Part shown: piece by piece, positions 1 to 8,792 of the stretch
How positions within the stretch are numbered: the stretch's first letter is position 1
How the letters are laid out: each line of letters starts with the position of its first letter
DNA from: Pseudomaricurvus sp050633365
GTDB taxonomy: Bacteria > Pseudomonadota > Gammaproteobacteria > Pseudomonadales > Cellvibrionaceae
Length of the DNA stretch: 64,000 bases
Assembly (NCBI GenBank): GCA_050633365.1
Contig: JBOEGJ010000029.1
Coordinates: 1-64,000, forward strand
Direction of reading: 5' to 3'
Made by a program: the position numbers and the translations under genes
Notes under the pieces: model-generated
What the model was told of the DNA's origin: nothing
What the model saw: only the letters and a program-made list of their open reading frames with translations
Database searches by the model: none

Positions 1-1143
1 GGCAACGAAGGCGTTATCACTGTTGAAGAGAACAAAGGTCTTGAGACAGAGACTGACGTTGTTGAAGGCATGCAGTTTGACCGCGGTTACCTGTCACCAT
101 ACTTCGTGACAAACCCGGACAAGATGACTGCAGAGCTTGAAGACTGCATGATCCTGCTGCACGAGAAGAAGCTTTCTTCTTTGCAGGCAATGGTTCCACT
201 GCTCGAGTCAGTGATCCAGTCCCAGAAGCCACTTTTGATCATTGCTGAAGATGTTGAAGGCGAAGCGCTTGCAACTCTGGTTGTGAACAAACTGCGCGGC
301 GGTCTGAAAATCGCAGCTGTTAAAGCACCTGGTTTCGGCGATCGCCGCAAAGCAATGCTGCAGGACATCGCGATCCTCACAGGCGGTCAGGTTATCTCCG
401 AAGATCTCGGCATGAAGCTCGAGAACGTGACAATGGACATGCTTGGCACAGCTAAGAAAATCCAGATCACAAAAGACGAGACAACAATCGTTGACGGTAA
501 CGGCGAAAAAGCTGAAATCGAAGCACGTGTTGCTCAGATCCGTGGCCAGATCGAAGAGACGTCTTCTGACTACGACAAAGAGAAGCTGCAAGAGCGTGTT
601 GCGAAACTCGCAGGCGGCGTTGCTGTTATCCGCGTTGGCGGCATGACAGAAATCGAAGTCAAAGAGCGTAAAGATCGTGTTGACGATGCACTGAACGCGA
701 CCCGCGCTGCGGTTCAAGAAGGTGTTGTTGTTGGCGGCGGTGTTGCTCTGGTTCAGGGTGCAAAAGCGCTTGAAGGCCTCGAAGGCGAAAACAACGACCA
801 GACTGTTGGTATCAACATCGTTCGTAAAGCAATCGAAGCGCCTCTGCGTCAGATCGCTGAGAACGCGGGTGTTGACGGTGCGGTTGTTGCGGGCAAAATC
901 CGCGAGAGCGACGACGTCACATTCGGCTTCAACGCACAGACAGAAGAGTATGGCGACATGTTCTCCTTCGGCGTTATCGACCCTGCAAAAGTTTGCCGTA
1001 CAGCGCTTCAGGACGCAGCATCCGTTGCATCCCTGTTGATCACAACAGAAGCTATGGTTGCAGACCAGCCTGAGAAGGGTGGCGCAGCAGGTGGCGGCAT
1101 GCCTGACATGGGCGGAATGGGCGGCATGGGCGGCATGATGTAA
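1..1143 (+). CDS. groEL: 60 kDa chaperonin GroEL, 3' part (5' end outside window)
   Basis: ATP-driven cytoplasmic chaperonin that folds proteins inside a double-ring chamber with GroES. The frame is open from base 1 and gives 380 residues. It includes the family motif VEGMQFDRGYLSPYF at about residues 22-36, the apical-domain stretch KAPGFGDRRKAML, the VGGGVAL segment, and the Gly-Gly-Met repeat tail GGMGGMGGMM. GroEL is normally about 545 residues, so about 165 N-terminal residues lie before the window. An internal ATG at base 70 is not the start, because conserved sequence continues upstream of it. groES would be expected just upstream. A hairpin terminator follows. Identification is secure. 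Confidence 0.98.
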   Translation, partial: GNEGVITVEENKGLETETDVVEGMQFDRGYLSPYFVTNPDKMTAELEDCMILLHEKKLSSLQAMVPLLESVIQSQKPLLIIAEDVEGEALATLVVNKLRGGLKIAAVKAPGFGDRRKAMLQDIAILTGGQVISEDLGMKLENVTMDMLGTAKKIQITKDETTIVDGNGEKAEIEARVAQIRGQIEETSSDYDKEKLQERVAKLAGGVAVIRVGGMTEIEVKERKDRVDDALNATRAAVQEGVVVGGGVALVQGAKALEGLEGENNDQTVGINIVRKAIEAPLRQIAENAGVDGAVVAGKIRESDDVTFGFNAQTEEYGDMFSFGVIDPAKVCRTALQDAASVASLLITTEAMVADQPEKGGAAGGGMPDMGGMGGMGGMM

Positions 1144-1197
1144 GCAAATTCAACTTTGTTGAATTGCGAAATCAGCCTCCATACCGGAGACTAATTA

Positions 1198-1223
1198 GGG
1201 GTCGCCTTCGGGCGGCCCCTTTT
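1198..1223 (+). terminator. Rho-independent terminator of groEL
   Basis: A 9-bp stem, GGGGTCGCC against GGCGGCCCC with one G-U pair, has a TTCG tetraloop and is followed by TTTT. It lies 55 bases after the groEL stop. A second, weaker hairpin with arms AATTCAAC and GTTGAATT sits at 1147-1165. Confidence 0.88.
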
Positions 1224-1240
1224 CGTTGGAGTGATGGGTT

Positions 1241-2641
1241 TTAAAGCGAGACAGCTTTTATCGCCAATTCATTCGCGAAAATTTGGCCATCCCGCATGCT
1301 TGTCGACGCAGCAAGAGGCGCAAGCTCTGGGTGGCGCAAAAGGATCGGTGTATCTGCTAGATGCAGCTGCGCTTCCAACGCCCTCGATAGAAATACCGGA
1401 AGGGTTTTGAGTACGGCTAGATCATCAACCTTGCTTCCCACCAAGTCCAGCTGAGCGAGCTTCGAGTGCCGCGCCACAGCTGATAAGTCTGAGATCATTG
1501 TGTTGCGAATGCTCAGGAACTCTAGCGATTTTGCCTCTTCCAATCCGTTGAGAGATTTGAAACCAACACCAGAAAGCATGAGACGTTCCAGCGCGCTGAG
1601 ATCAGGAAAACTGGAAATAGTCGCATCGGGATCGGGGCTCGAAAAGGACACCCGTTTTAGTGATTTCAAATTTCCAAGCGGCGTTAAGTCTATCGAACCT
1701 ATAAGATCAAAGTGCAGGAAGGCGAGTTTTTGAAGAGGCTTGAGCGGCGTCAATGAAACCTTGCTTTGTAGGCTAGCCGAAAGCGAATTCAGCTCTTTAC
1801 ATGCGCTGACCCAAGCCAGCGATGCCAGACGGCTGTCTCGGCCTGATCGGAACTTTTCCAATTTGTGTAATGCTGACAAAGCGCTGCTATCGGCTAAATC
1901 ATGCACCGATATTGTGAGATCACGCAGGTTTGTAAGGGCGGCAATCGGGGCAAGGTCACGCACTTTGGGCAGATAGAGATTTGCCGTTGTTAATCGCGCC
2001 AAGGCGGCAAGCGGCGCGATGTCATCTACCTCGGACGATTTCAGGGAAAACTCCTCTAACGCTGACTTGCCTCTTAGCCACTGCAGATCGCCAGACGGCA
2101 ATTCTCCGATGCGCAGGACAGTTAAGCAGTCTTTGCCTACCAGTGCAGTTGGAGTAGTCAGCGTGCTTAGCGACAAGTCCAGCTTGCGCAGGTTGGGAAA
2201 CGATGTCGGTCCGCCAAGCTGGGACACCGTGCATCCCATGATGTTCAATTCTACAAGGCTTGGAATGTCTGGCAAAGTGGCAATGCATTGCTCTGATAAG
2301 TTGGCAAGGCGAAGTGATTTCAAACACTTGAGCGATTTCAGAGGGCCTAGGTTCGCGATCGGCGAGGCGTTTAATGTCAGCTCTTCTAGCTCTTTCAACG
2401 CTCCAATGTTCGAGATATCCGCGATGTTTGAATGGCGAATTTCGAGCGTTTTCAGATCATCCGCCAGCTCTGCGATCTCTGGGACCAGGTGATCGGGGGT
2501 ATCCCCGCTGATTATTTTTCGACGTGCGTTGCTGTCAGCATGACGTCTGATCGACCACTGCGCGAACTCAACTGGATCCGCAGGCACACCGCGGGTATTC
2601 AGGACAGGCTTTTTTCTGCGGCGTTTGAAAAACTTGAACAT
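1241..2641 (-). CDS. Leucine-rich-repeat protein, function unknown
   Basis: A 466-residue protein built mainly of leucine-rich repeats, with units such as LKELEELTLNASPIANLGPL running from about residue 60 to 430. Repeats of this kind form a curved solenoid used for protein binding, but no partner is evident. I chose the ATG at 2641, giving a basic N-terminus MFKFFKRRRKKP. An upstream ATG at 2698 would add 19 residues lacking family character. No signal peptide, membrane helix or catalytic domain is visible, so it is probably cytoplasmic. It converges on groEL and diverges from the desaturase, so it stands alone. The repeat class is clear; the role is not. Confidence 0.75.
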   Translation of the reverse strand: MFKFFKRRRKKPVLNTRGVPADPVEFAQWSIRRHADSNARRKIISGDTPDHLVPEIAELADDLKTLEIRHSNIADISNIGALKELEELTLNASPIANLGPLKSLKCLKSLRLANLSEQCIATLPDIPSLVELNIMGCTVSQLGGPTSFPNLRKLDLSLSTLTTPTALVGKDCLTVLRIGELPSGDLQWLRGKSALEEFSLKSSEVDDIAPLAALARLTTANLYLPKVRDLAPIAALTNLRDLTISVHDLADSSALSALHKLEKFRSGRDSRLASLAWVSACKELNSLSASLQSKVSLTPLKPLQKLAFLHFDLIGSIDLTPLGNLKSLKRVSFSSPDPDATISSFPDLSALERLMLSGVGFKSLNGLEEAKSLEFLSIRNTMISDLSAVARHSKLAQLDLVGSKVDDLAVLKTLPVFLSRALEAQLHLADTPILLRHPELAPLAASTSMRDGQIFANELAIKAVSL

Positions 2642-2812
2642 TAAACCCGAACTGTTGTTTGTGTGCTGACCACAATAGCCGATCAAAGTGTGCCGCAAAA
2701 TAGCAGGATTACATCGGAAAAAACTGGAATTTTGGCTGCTGCGGTAATTGCTTGTTTGCTAATTTGCTCTAATCCCCTTATCGCAGTGCAAACGCATAAA
2801 AACGAGCAGCCA

Positions 2813-3829
2813 ATGTCCCCAGACCCTAGAATGCACAATCACAAAGCCGCACGTGAGTGGGTCACTGTTTTGGCGAAGTACCGTGAACCTGATACAATAC
2901 GCAGTAGCTTTGAGCTTGGCGTGAGTGTTATTCCCTTCATCGCACTATGGGCGATGGCCTGCTGGATGGCGTCTTTTAGCTACACCGCTGCATTTGCGAT
3001 TGCGCTTTTGAATGCGGGTTTCTTGCTGCGCCTTTTCTGCATTCAACATGACTGCGGGCATGGTTCCTTCTTTGACAACCGCAATGTGAGCGACTGGATT
3101 GGCCGCGCAATTGGTGTCTTCACCCTGACGCCTTATGACGTTTGGCGCCGCACACATTCGATCCACCACAGCCACGCTGGCGATCTTGGGCATCGCGGGA
3201 TTGGCGATGTGATGACGCTGACGATTGACGAATACAACGCTCGCACGCCTTTTGGCCGCTTTATGTATCGCCTTTATCGTCATCCTGCGGTTCTGTTCGG
3301 CCTTGGCCCAACTTACCTGTTTATTTTCCAGAATCGTCTTCCCTTGGGGCTGATGACGCAGGGCGCAAAATATTGGGTCTCAGCGATGGGCACCAATATC
3401 GCGATGGCGGTTATTGGTTTTCTTATCGTTTACTTTATCGGCTGGCAGGCGCTGGTTCTTGTGACGTTGCCAACGATTATTCTGGCTGCCTCTGTCGGTG
3501 TTTGGCTGTTTTACGTGCAGCACCAGTTTGAGGATACTCACTGGAAAGAGCATAAAGATTGGCAATTGCACGAAGCTGCGCTGCATGGCAGTTCGCATTA
3601 TGATTTGCCGGTTGTTCTGCGCTGGTTCACTGCCAACATTGGCATTCATCATGTGCATCACCTTTATAGCCGCATCCCGTTCTATCGCTTGAACGATGTA
3701 CTGCGCGACCATGAAGAACTCGTAGATTGTGGCCGTATGACGTTAATGCAAAGCTTCAAATGCGCGAGCCTTGATTTGTGGGATGTTAAGCAGAACAAGC
3801 TTGTGTCGTTCAAGGAAGCGAAAGCGTGA
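2813..3829 (+). CDS. Membrane fatty acid desaturase
   Basis: Integral-membrane di-iron desaturase that inserts double bonds into acyl chains of lipids or acyl-CoA using oxygen. The three histidine boxes are present: HDCGH at residues 79-83, HSIHH at 115-119 and HHVHH at 279-283. A further histidine pair lies in VQHQFEDTHW. Hydrophobic segments lie near residues 36-75 and 190-235. The start at 2813 gives 338 residues, usual for the family. The reading frame continues upstream to 2663, but that extension has no family character, and ATG 2831 is an alternative. It is divergent from the LRR gene with about 170 bases between. Substrate and regiospecificity cannot be read from sequence. Confidence 0.9.
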   Translation: MSPDPRMHNHKAAREWVTVLAKYREPDTIRSSFELGVSVIPFIALWAMACWMASFSYTAAFAIALLNAGFLLRLFCIQHDCGHGSFFDNRNVSDWIGRAIGVFTLTPYDVWRRTHSIHHSHAGDLGHRGIGDVMTLTIDEYNARTPFGRFMYRLYRHPAVLFGLGPTYLFIFQNRLPLGLMTQGAKYWVSAMGTNIAMAVIGFLIVYFIGWQALVLVTLPTIILAASVGVWLFYVQHQFEDTHWKEHKDWQLHEAALHGSSHYDLPVVLRWFTANIGIHHVHHLYSRIPFYRLNDVLRDHEELVDCGRMTLMQSFKCASLDLWDVKQNKLVSFKEAKA

Positions 3830-3968
3830 TCCAAGCTGTTTAGGCTTTGGATTGACACTTTCGCGTTTATCACACATTTTCTGCCGTAAGGGGCCCGCGA
3901 ACGCCCTGTGAGGCTTCGGTCCAAGTTTCGCGTCCTTGATTCACCCCCAGCTTACGGGAGGACGCGAC

Positions 3969-4775
3969 ATGACCGCTCCAAATACAATACTGCCAGCGCA
4001 GCTTTCGCGCTTGATTGGAACACCAGATGTGCCTGTCTTGGTAGACATACGCATTGACGAGGATTTTGCCGAAGACCCTCGCTTAATCCCCACTTCGTTC
4101 AGACATCCATTCACTCAGATCGCAGAACTCGCCCCTTCTTTAGTCGGGCGAAAAGTCGTCGTCATTTGCCATAAAGGGAAAAAGCTCTCGCAAGGGGCAA
4201 TGGCATTGCTGCGCTGCTCTGGCGTGGATGCCGAGGTCCTAGAAGGCGGGGTTGTGAGTTGGTGCGACTTTGGCGGCGCGATGATAAAGGCCGATGTATT
4301 GCCAGCGCGCGGCGCGCTTTGGGTAACGCGTCATCGACCAAAGATAGACCGTATCGCTTGCCCATGGCTGATCCGTCGTTTCATTGATCCAGATGCGCGC
4401 TTTTTGTACGTCGCCCCGTCGGAGGTTCTGGCTGTTGCTGAAAAGTTCAACGCGATTCCGTTTGACGTGGACGGGGCGGATCTGAGCCATGGTGAAAACA
4501 GTTGTAGTTTTGATGCGTTGCTCGCGCGGTTCGAGTTGAATTTACCAACGCTTGACGAGATGGCACAGATCATTCGAGCGGCTGACGGAACACCAAGTGC
4601 CATATCTGCGGAAGCCGCTGGCTTGCTGGCGATTTCACTTGGCCTGTCTCGCATGTACAAAGATGATCTAGAGCAGCTTGAGGCCGCATTACCAATGTAT
4701 GATGCCCTTTTTCGCTGGGCGCGTGATGCTAAGACTGAAACCCACGATTGGACCGCGCATGGAGGTAAGGCATGA
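3969..4775 (+). CDS. ChrB-domain protein with N-terminal rhodanese domain
   Basis: A 268-residue cytoplasmic protein with two parts. The N-terminal part is rhodanese-like (residues about 8-110) with a possible active-site cysteine, C67, in the loop VVICHKGKKLS. The C-terminal part is a ChrB-type domain containing RPKIDRIACPWLIRRFIDP. ChrB proteins are linked to chromate resistance as regulators or accessory factors of the ChrA exporter. A GGGAGG ribosome site 8 bases ahead supports ATG 3969 over an upstream in-frame ATG at 3936. Its last codons overlap chrA in an ATGA, so the two are translationally coupled. The domain assignment is good; chromate as the physiological substrate is inferred from the family. 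Confidence 0.85.
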   Translation: MTAPNTILPAQLSRLIGTPDVPVLVDIRIDEDFAEDPRLIPTSFRHPFTQIAELAPSLVGRKVVVICHKGKKLSQGAMALLRCSGVDAEVLEGGVVSWCDFGGAMIKADVLPARGALWVTRHRPKIDRIACPWLIRRFIDPDARFLYVAPSEVLAVAEKFNAIPFDVDGADLSHGENSCSFDALLARFELNLPTLDEMAQIIRAADGTPSAISAEAAGLLAISLGLSRMYKDDLEQLEAALPMYDALFRWARDAKTETHDWTAHGGKA

Positions 4776-6007
4776 CGTCGCTCTCTGAATTATTCAGAAC
4801 CTTCGGAAAAATCGGATGTCTGTCCTTCGGAGGCCCTGCTGCCCAAATTGCGTTGATGCACAAAGAACTTGTGGACACGCGCAAGTGGCTTTCCGAGCAG
4901 GAGTTCCTATCGGGACTTTCGTTTTGCATGTTGCTGCCTGGGCCAGAGGCGATGCAATTGGCCACCTATTCGGGATGGCGTCTTCGCGGCACTTTAGGGG
5001 GCTTGATTGCAGGTTTGCTCTTTGTTTTGCCGGGCGCTGCGGTGATCTTAGCGCTTGGCGCGATCTATGTAACCTATGGCGACGTTCCACTGGTTCAGAC
5101 CCTTTTCTTGGGGGTGAAAGCGGCGGTTCTTGCGATCGTCTTGGAGGCATTGATCAAAGTGGCGAAACGCGCGTTCAACCAGCCTTTGCACTGGGCCTTG
5201 GCGCTTGCCAGTTTTATTGCGATATTTGTCTTTGCCTTGCCGTTTCCAGCAGTCATCGGCGTTGCGGCTTTGATTGGGTATCTGACAACGCCAGCTGCGG
5301 CGCATGTGCCAACGCCGAGTGTTCCACTGGCTCAGACAGCACTAACCGTCCTTATTTGGCTCGCGATTTGGTGGCTGCCGATCCTTGGGCTTGGCTTTCT
5401 CATCGGCCATGATTTTCTGTTTCAATTGTCGATCTTCTTCTCAAAGCTGGCGACAGTGACGTTCGGCGGTGCCTATGCGGTGCTTGCCTATATGGGGCAA
5501 GAGGTCGTGCAAAGCCTTGGCTGGATTAGCGCCGCTGAAATGATTGACGGTTTGGGCCTTGCCGAGACTACGCCGGGGCCGTTGATACTGGTGACGCAAT
5601 TCGTCGGCTTTTTGGCGGGCTTCAATGACTCTGGTATGGGCCTCGCGATCTTGGCATCGCTTGTGACGCTCTGGGCGACATTTGTGCCGTGCTTTTTATG
5701 GATTTTCGCTGGCGCGCCCTACATCGATTGGATTTCTTCACAGGCCCGATTGAGCGGAGCGCTTTCTGCGATCACCGCTGCGGTTGTCGGCGTCATTGCG
5801 AACCTGTCGATTTGGTTCGGTCTTAATGTTCTGTTTGCGAGCGTTGAGCGTACTCCGCTCGGCTGGCTTCCTGATCTGTCGACGTTAGATTGGCAGGCTT
5901 TGGTTCTCAGCATGGTTGCAGGTGTTTTGCTGTTAAGGCTACATTTCGGGATCATGAGCGTGCTTGCGGTCTCGGCAGGTCTTGCATTGGGGCTTTCGTT
6001 GATATGA
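4772..6007 (+). CDS. chrA: Chromate transporter ChrA family
   Basis: A 411-residue inner-membrane protein of the CHR family, which exports chromate using the proton motive force. Two homologous halves are seen. The first begins FGKIGCLSFGGPAAQIALMH and has PGPEAMQLA; the second has FSKLATVTFGGAYAVLAYM and TTPGPLILVTQFVGF. About ten to twelve hydrophobic segments are present. It overlaps the upstream chrB-like gene by 4 bases and the downstream EamA gene by 4 bases, forming a coupled three-gene operon. Length is normal for two-domain ChrA. Substrate preference (chromate or sulfate) is not provable from sequence. Confidence 0.92.
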   Translation: MTSLSELFRTFGKIGCLSFGGPAAQIALMHKELVDTRKWLSEQEFLSGLSFCMLLPGPEAMQLATYSGWRLRGTLGGLIAGLLFVLPGAAVILALGAIYVTYGDVPLVQTLFLGVKAAVLAIVLEALIKVAKRAFNQPLHWALALASFIAIFVFALPFPAVIGVAALIGYLTTPAAAHVPTPSVPLAQTALTVLIWLAIWWLPILGLGFLIGHDFLFQLSIFFSKLATVTFGGAYAVLAYMGQEVVQSLGWISAAEMIDGLGLAETTPGPLILVTQFVGFLAGFNDSGMGLAILASLVTLWATFVPCFLWIFAGAPYIDWISSQARLSGALSAITAAVVGVIANLSIWFGLNVLFASVERTPLGWLPDLSTLDWQALVLSMVAGVLLLRLHFGIMSVLAVSAGLALGLSLI

Positions 6008-6843
6008 AGCTTTTCTGGCTGATCGCGCTCACTATGACAGCGTTTGCCTCAAACTCTGTCTTGAACCGATTGGCGCTGTCGCCGGGAGATACGGGGCCGG
6101 CGAGCTACGCCGCGATCCGCCTCGTTTCTGGCGCGATCATGCTGGCTGTGTTGGTTGCGTTGCGAAGTCAGAAAAAACCAAAGCTCAGTCGCCACGCGTA
6201 TTGGAGCGCAGCAATGCTTGCACTCTATGCGCTTGGCTTTTCGTTTGCATATATCACGCTGCCGACTGGGGCAGGTGCATTGATCTTGTTCGGGGGTGTT
6301 CAAGTCATGTCTTTTGCGATCACGCTCGCGAAAGGGCAGCGGATCAGCATGTTTAACTGGATTGGCGCTGGATTGGCTTTCGCGGGGCTCTGTTATCTTC
6401 TTTGGCCAGATGAAGGCGCAGCGATTGATCGTTTGGGCGCTGGCCTTATGCTTATCGCGGCGCTTGGCTGGACGCTTTACACCCTTGCAGGAGCGCAATC
6501 GCGTGATCCGCTTGGCGCGACAACACTTGCATTCATTTTGGCCGCGCCCGTCGGCATGCTTGCGTGGTTGATCATGCCCGATGTCGCGAGCCTGCGCGGC
6601 GTGCTGTTCGCCATCCTATCAGGCGCAGTTACGTCCGGGATGGGCTATGCGCTGTGGTATCGTGTTTTGCCCCACTTGAGCATGCCAATTGCTGCCGTAG
6701 CACAGCTTACTGTACCCGTAATTGCAGCGCTTGGCGGAGCAGTGTTTTTGGGCGAGGGACTCACGTCGCGCTTTGCGATAGCCACGGTTATGGTTCTTTG
6801 CGGCGTTGGCTTATCCATCGTCGGGCAAGCGATGCGAAAATAG
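6004..6843 (+). CDS. EamA/DMT-family transporter
   Basis: A 279-residue inner-membrane permease of the drug/metabolite superfamily with two EamA repeats and about ten hydrophobic segments. The first begins MKLFWLIALTMTAFASNSVLNRLAL; the second half contains SGAVTSGMGYALWYRVLPHL and the family stretch PVIAALGGAVFLGE. The start at 6004 overlaps the chrA stop in ATGA; a longer frame from 5890 only adds out-of-family residues inside chrA. Substrate is unknown; relatives move amino acids, nucleosides or metabolites. Its coupling to chrA suggests co-expression but not a shared substrate. Confidence 0.88.
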   Translation: MKLFWLIALTMTAFASNSVLNRLALSPGDTGPASYAAIRLVSGAIMLAVLVALRSQKKPKLSRHAYWSAAMLALYALGFSFAYITLPTGAGALILFGGVQVMSFAITLAKGQRISMFNWIGAGLAFAGLCYLLWPDEGAAIDRLGAGLMLIAALGWTLYTLAGAQSRDPLGATTLAFILAAPVGMLAWLIMPDVASLRGVLFAILSGAVTSGMGYALWYRVLPHLSMPIAAVAQLTVPVIAALGGAVFLGEGLTSRFAIATVMVLCGVGLSIVGQAMRK

Positions 6844-6880
6844 GCAAACTGCCGCGCAATTTCACAAACCTCTTTAGTCT

Positions 6881-6894
6881 GGGCTTTAAAGCCC
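6881..6894. repeat. 14-bp perfect palindrome between EamA and lipase genes
   Basis: GGGCTTTAAAGCCC is a perfect palindrome in the 64-base gap. It lacks a following T-run, so it is not a typical terminator. It could be an operator or a weak RNA hairpin, and it sits just 14 bases before the lipase start. Confidence 0.4.
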
Positions 6895-6907
6895 CTATCT
6901 GGGATTC

Positions 6908-7654
6908 ATGATCCGATACGCGCTTGCCTTTGCATTGTTACCGATTTCTGCCGCCGCAGATTGCGTTGTGCTGTTGCACGGCCTTGCGCGCACTGAAACC
7001 TCGTTCGCCTTGATGGAAGAAGCACTGCGTCTACGTGGATTTGAAGTCGTGCGTCCGGGCTATCCCTCGACGAAGGCTACCGTTCAGACATTGGTTGATA
7101 TCACGTTGCCCAATGCGGTGAGCGACTGTGGCGCCGAAACCGTTCATTTCGTAACGCATTCTATGGGCGGCATATTGCTGCGTGAATGGCTGCGGGATAA
7201 TCGTCCAGATAATCTGGGGCGTGTTGTAATGCTTGCACCGCCCAATAAAGGCAGTGAAATTGTCGATGTCCTTAGCGAATTCGAGGCATTTGGTTGGTTC
7301 AATGGGCCTGCGGGCATGCAGCTAAGTACGGATGAAGATAGTTTGCCAAAAACGTTGCCACCTGCTGATTTCGAACTTGGCATCATTGCAGGGGATCAGT
7401 CGCTAAACCCGTTTTTCTCATCGCTCATCGAAGGGCCGGATGATGGCAAAGTGTCGGTTGCTTCAACCAAACTTGAAGGAATGAAGGCGCACATAACGTT
7501 ACCTGTTACGCATACCTTCATGATGAACAATTTTCGCGTTATTGGCGAAACGATCCTGTTTCTGGAAAATGGTAGGTTTGATCCTGAACTAGATTGGCGA
7601 GACGTCGTAAATACCGCAATCAACGAGCTAGTAGATGATGATCAAGGCGATTGA
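6908..7654 (+). CDS. Secreted alpha/beta hydrolase, lipase-like
   Basis: A 248-residue protein with a signal peptide (MIRYALAFALLPISAAA, cleavage near residue 18) followed by an alpha/beta-hydrolase core. The oxyanion-hole motif VVLLHGLART is at about residues 19-28. The nucleophile elbow THSMGG contains the catalytic serine, and a late histidine in LPVTHTFMM is the likely catalytic base. It resembles triacylglycerol lipase/PGAP1-like hydrolases found singly in Rhodobacterales. It overlaps the next gene by about 20 bases. A periplasmic esterase or lipase function is likely; the substrate is unknown. Confidence 0.8.
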   Translation: MIRYALAFALLPISAAADCVVLLHGLARTETSFALMEEALRLRGFEVVRPGYPSTKATVQTLVDITLPNAVSDCGAETVHFVTHSMGGILLREWLRDNRPDNLGRVVMLAPPNKGSEIVDVLSEFEAFGWFNGPAGMQLSTDEDSLPKTLPPADFELGIIAGDQSLNPFFSSLIEGPDDGKVSVASTKLEGMKAHITLPVTHTFMMNNFRVIGETILFLENGRFDPELDWRDVVNTAINELVDDDQGD

Positions 7655-8792
7655 GGCCAGTTTCGAAGGTGGCCAAGTCCTGCGCAATGGCGGGGTAGTC
7701 GAAGACACGATTTCTATCGCAAATGGCACGATTGAGGACGGCCCAACTGGCCGCCGCGTGGATGCACGCGGGTTTCGAATTTTGCCGGGTATCGTAGATA
7801 TTCATGGCGACGGTTTTGAACGTCATCTCGCCCCGCGTCGTGGGGCTATGACGGACATGCGCAAAGGGATCGCCTCCGCCGAAGCTGATCTGGCGAGCAA
7901 TGGTATTACCACCGCAATTATGGCCCAGTTCTATAGCTGGGAAGGCGGACTTCGCGCGCCCGAGTTTGCGCGTAAGTTCCTGAACGCGTTGAGTGTGACG
8001 CGCGCGGAGCAGCTTACTGATATGCAAGCGCAGCTGCGTATTGAAACACATATGATCGAAGATTACGCGGATATGCTTGCGTTGATCGCCGAATACGGGA
8101 TTGGCTATGTTGTGTTCAACGATCACATTCCGCACAAAAGACTGGAGGCGGGGCGCAAGCCTGCTCGCTTGACTGGAACCGCTCTTAAAAGTGGTCGAAG
8201 TCCGGAAGCGCATTTGGAGCTCATGAAGCAGCTTCATGCAAAGAGCGATCTGGTGCCTCAGGCGCTTGGTGCCTTTTCTAAGCAGCTCCGTGACATTGGG
8301 TGTCTGCTTGGTAGCCATGATGATGCCAGCGCCGAAGACCGCGCGCTTTTCTTGGGCATGGGAGCGCAAATTTCCGAGTTTCCCGAAACCCGTGAAGCGG
8401 CGGAGGCTGCGCGCGCAACAGGTGGAAAAATCATTCTGGGCGCGCCAAACGTAATGCGCGGGGGCAGTCATGCAGGCAATGTCTCAGCAGTAGAATTAAT
8501 CGCCGATGGGCTGTGTGATGCGCTCGCGTCCGACTATCACTACCCAGCGATGCGGCAATCAGTTGGCAAGCTGGTTGAACAGGCCGCATGCGATTTTGAA
8601 ACGGCTTGGCGATTGCTCTCTGGCGGCCCTGCGACGCTTTTGGGGCTAAAAGATCGCGGAGAACTTAAAGCTGGCTTGCGCGCGGATCTCTTGATCGAAG
8701 ATATTGCAACTGGACGCATTGCTGCAACTTTCGCAGCGGGGCGCATGACATATGTTCAAGGTGAATTCGCTGCGCGATTATTTGCGTGCTAA
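7635..8792 (+). CDS. phnM: PhnM-like amidohydrolase (ribose methylphosphonate triphosphate diphosphatase family)
   Basis: A 385-residue amidohydrolase-fold metalloenzyme. PhnM removes diphosphate from alpha-D-ribose 1-methylphosphonate 5-triphosphate in the C-P lyase pathway. Seen here are the metal motif VDIHGDGFERH near residue 55, VVFNDHIPHK, the family segment GAPNVMRGGSHAGNVSA, and SDYHYP. Two start codons lie side by side (7635 and 7638), both within the end of the lipase gene. No phnGHIJKL genes are nearby, so this is an orphan copy and may act on another phosphorylated sugar. Family membership is strong; the physiological reaction is less certain. Confidence 0.85.
   Translation: MMIKAIEASFEGGQVLRNGGVVEDTISIANGTIEDGPTGRRVDARGFRILPGIVDIHGDGFERHLAPRRGAMTDMRKGIASAEADLASNGITTAIMAQFYSWEGGLRAPEFARKFLNALSVTRAEQLTDMQAQLRIETHMIEDYADMLALIAEYGIGYVVFNDHIPHKRLEAGRKPARLTGTALKSGRSPEAHLELMKQLHAKSDLVPQALGAFSKQLRDIGCLLGSHDDASAEDRALFLGMGAQISEFPETREAAEAARATGGKIILGAPNVMRGGSHAGNVSAVELIADGLCDALASDYHYPAMRQSVGKLVEQAACDFETAWRLLSGGPATLLGLKDRGELKAGLRADLLIEDIATGRIAATFAAGRMTYVQGEFAARLFAC

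Noticed and set aside
208..717. 169-residue antisense ORF in groEL
   Set aside because: Mirror of conserved GroEL coding; no recognisable motif.
7620..8471. 283-residue antisense ORF over phnM
   Set aside because: Lies entirely opposite a gene with clear family motifs; composition shows no protein-like conservation.
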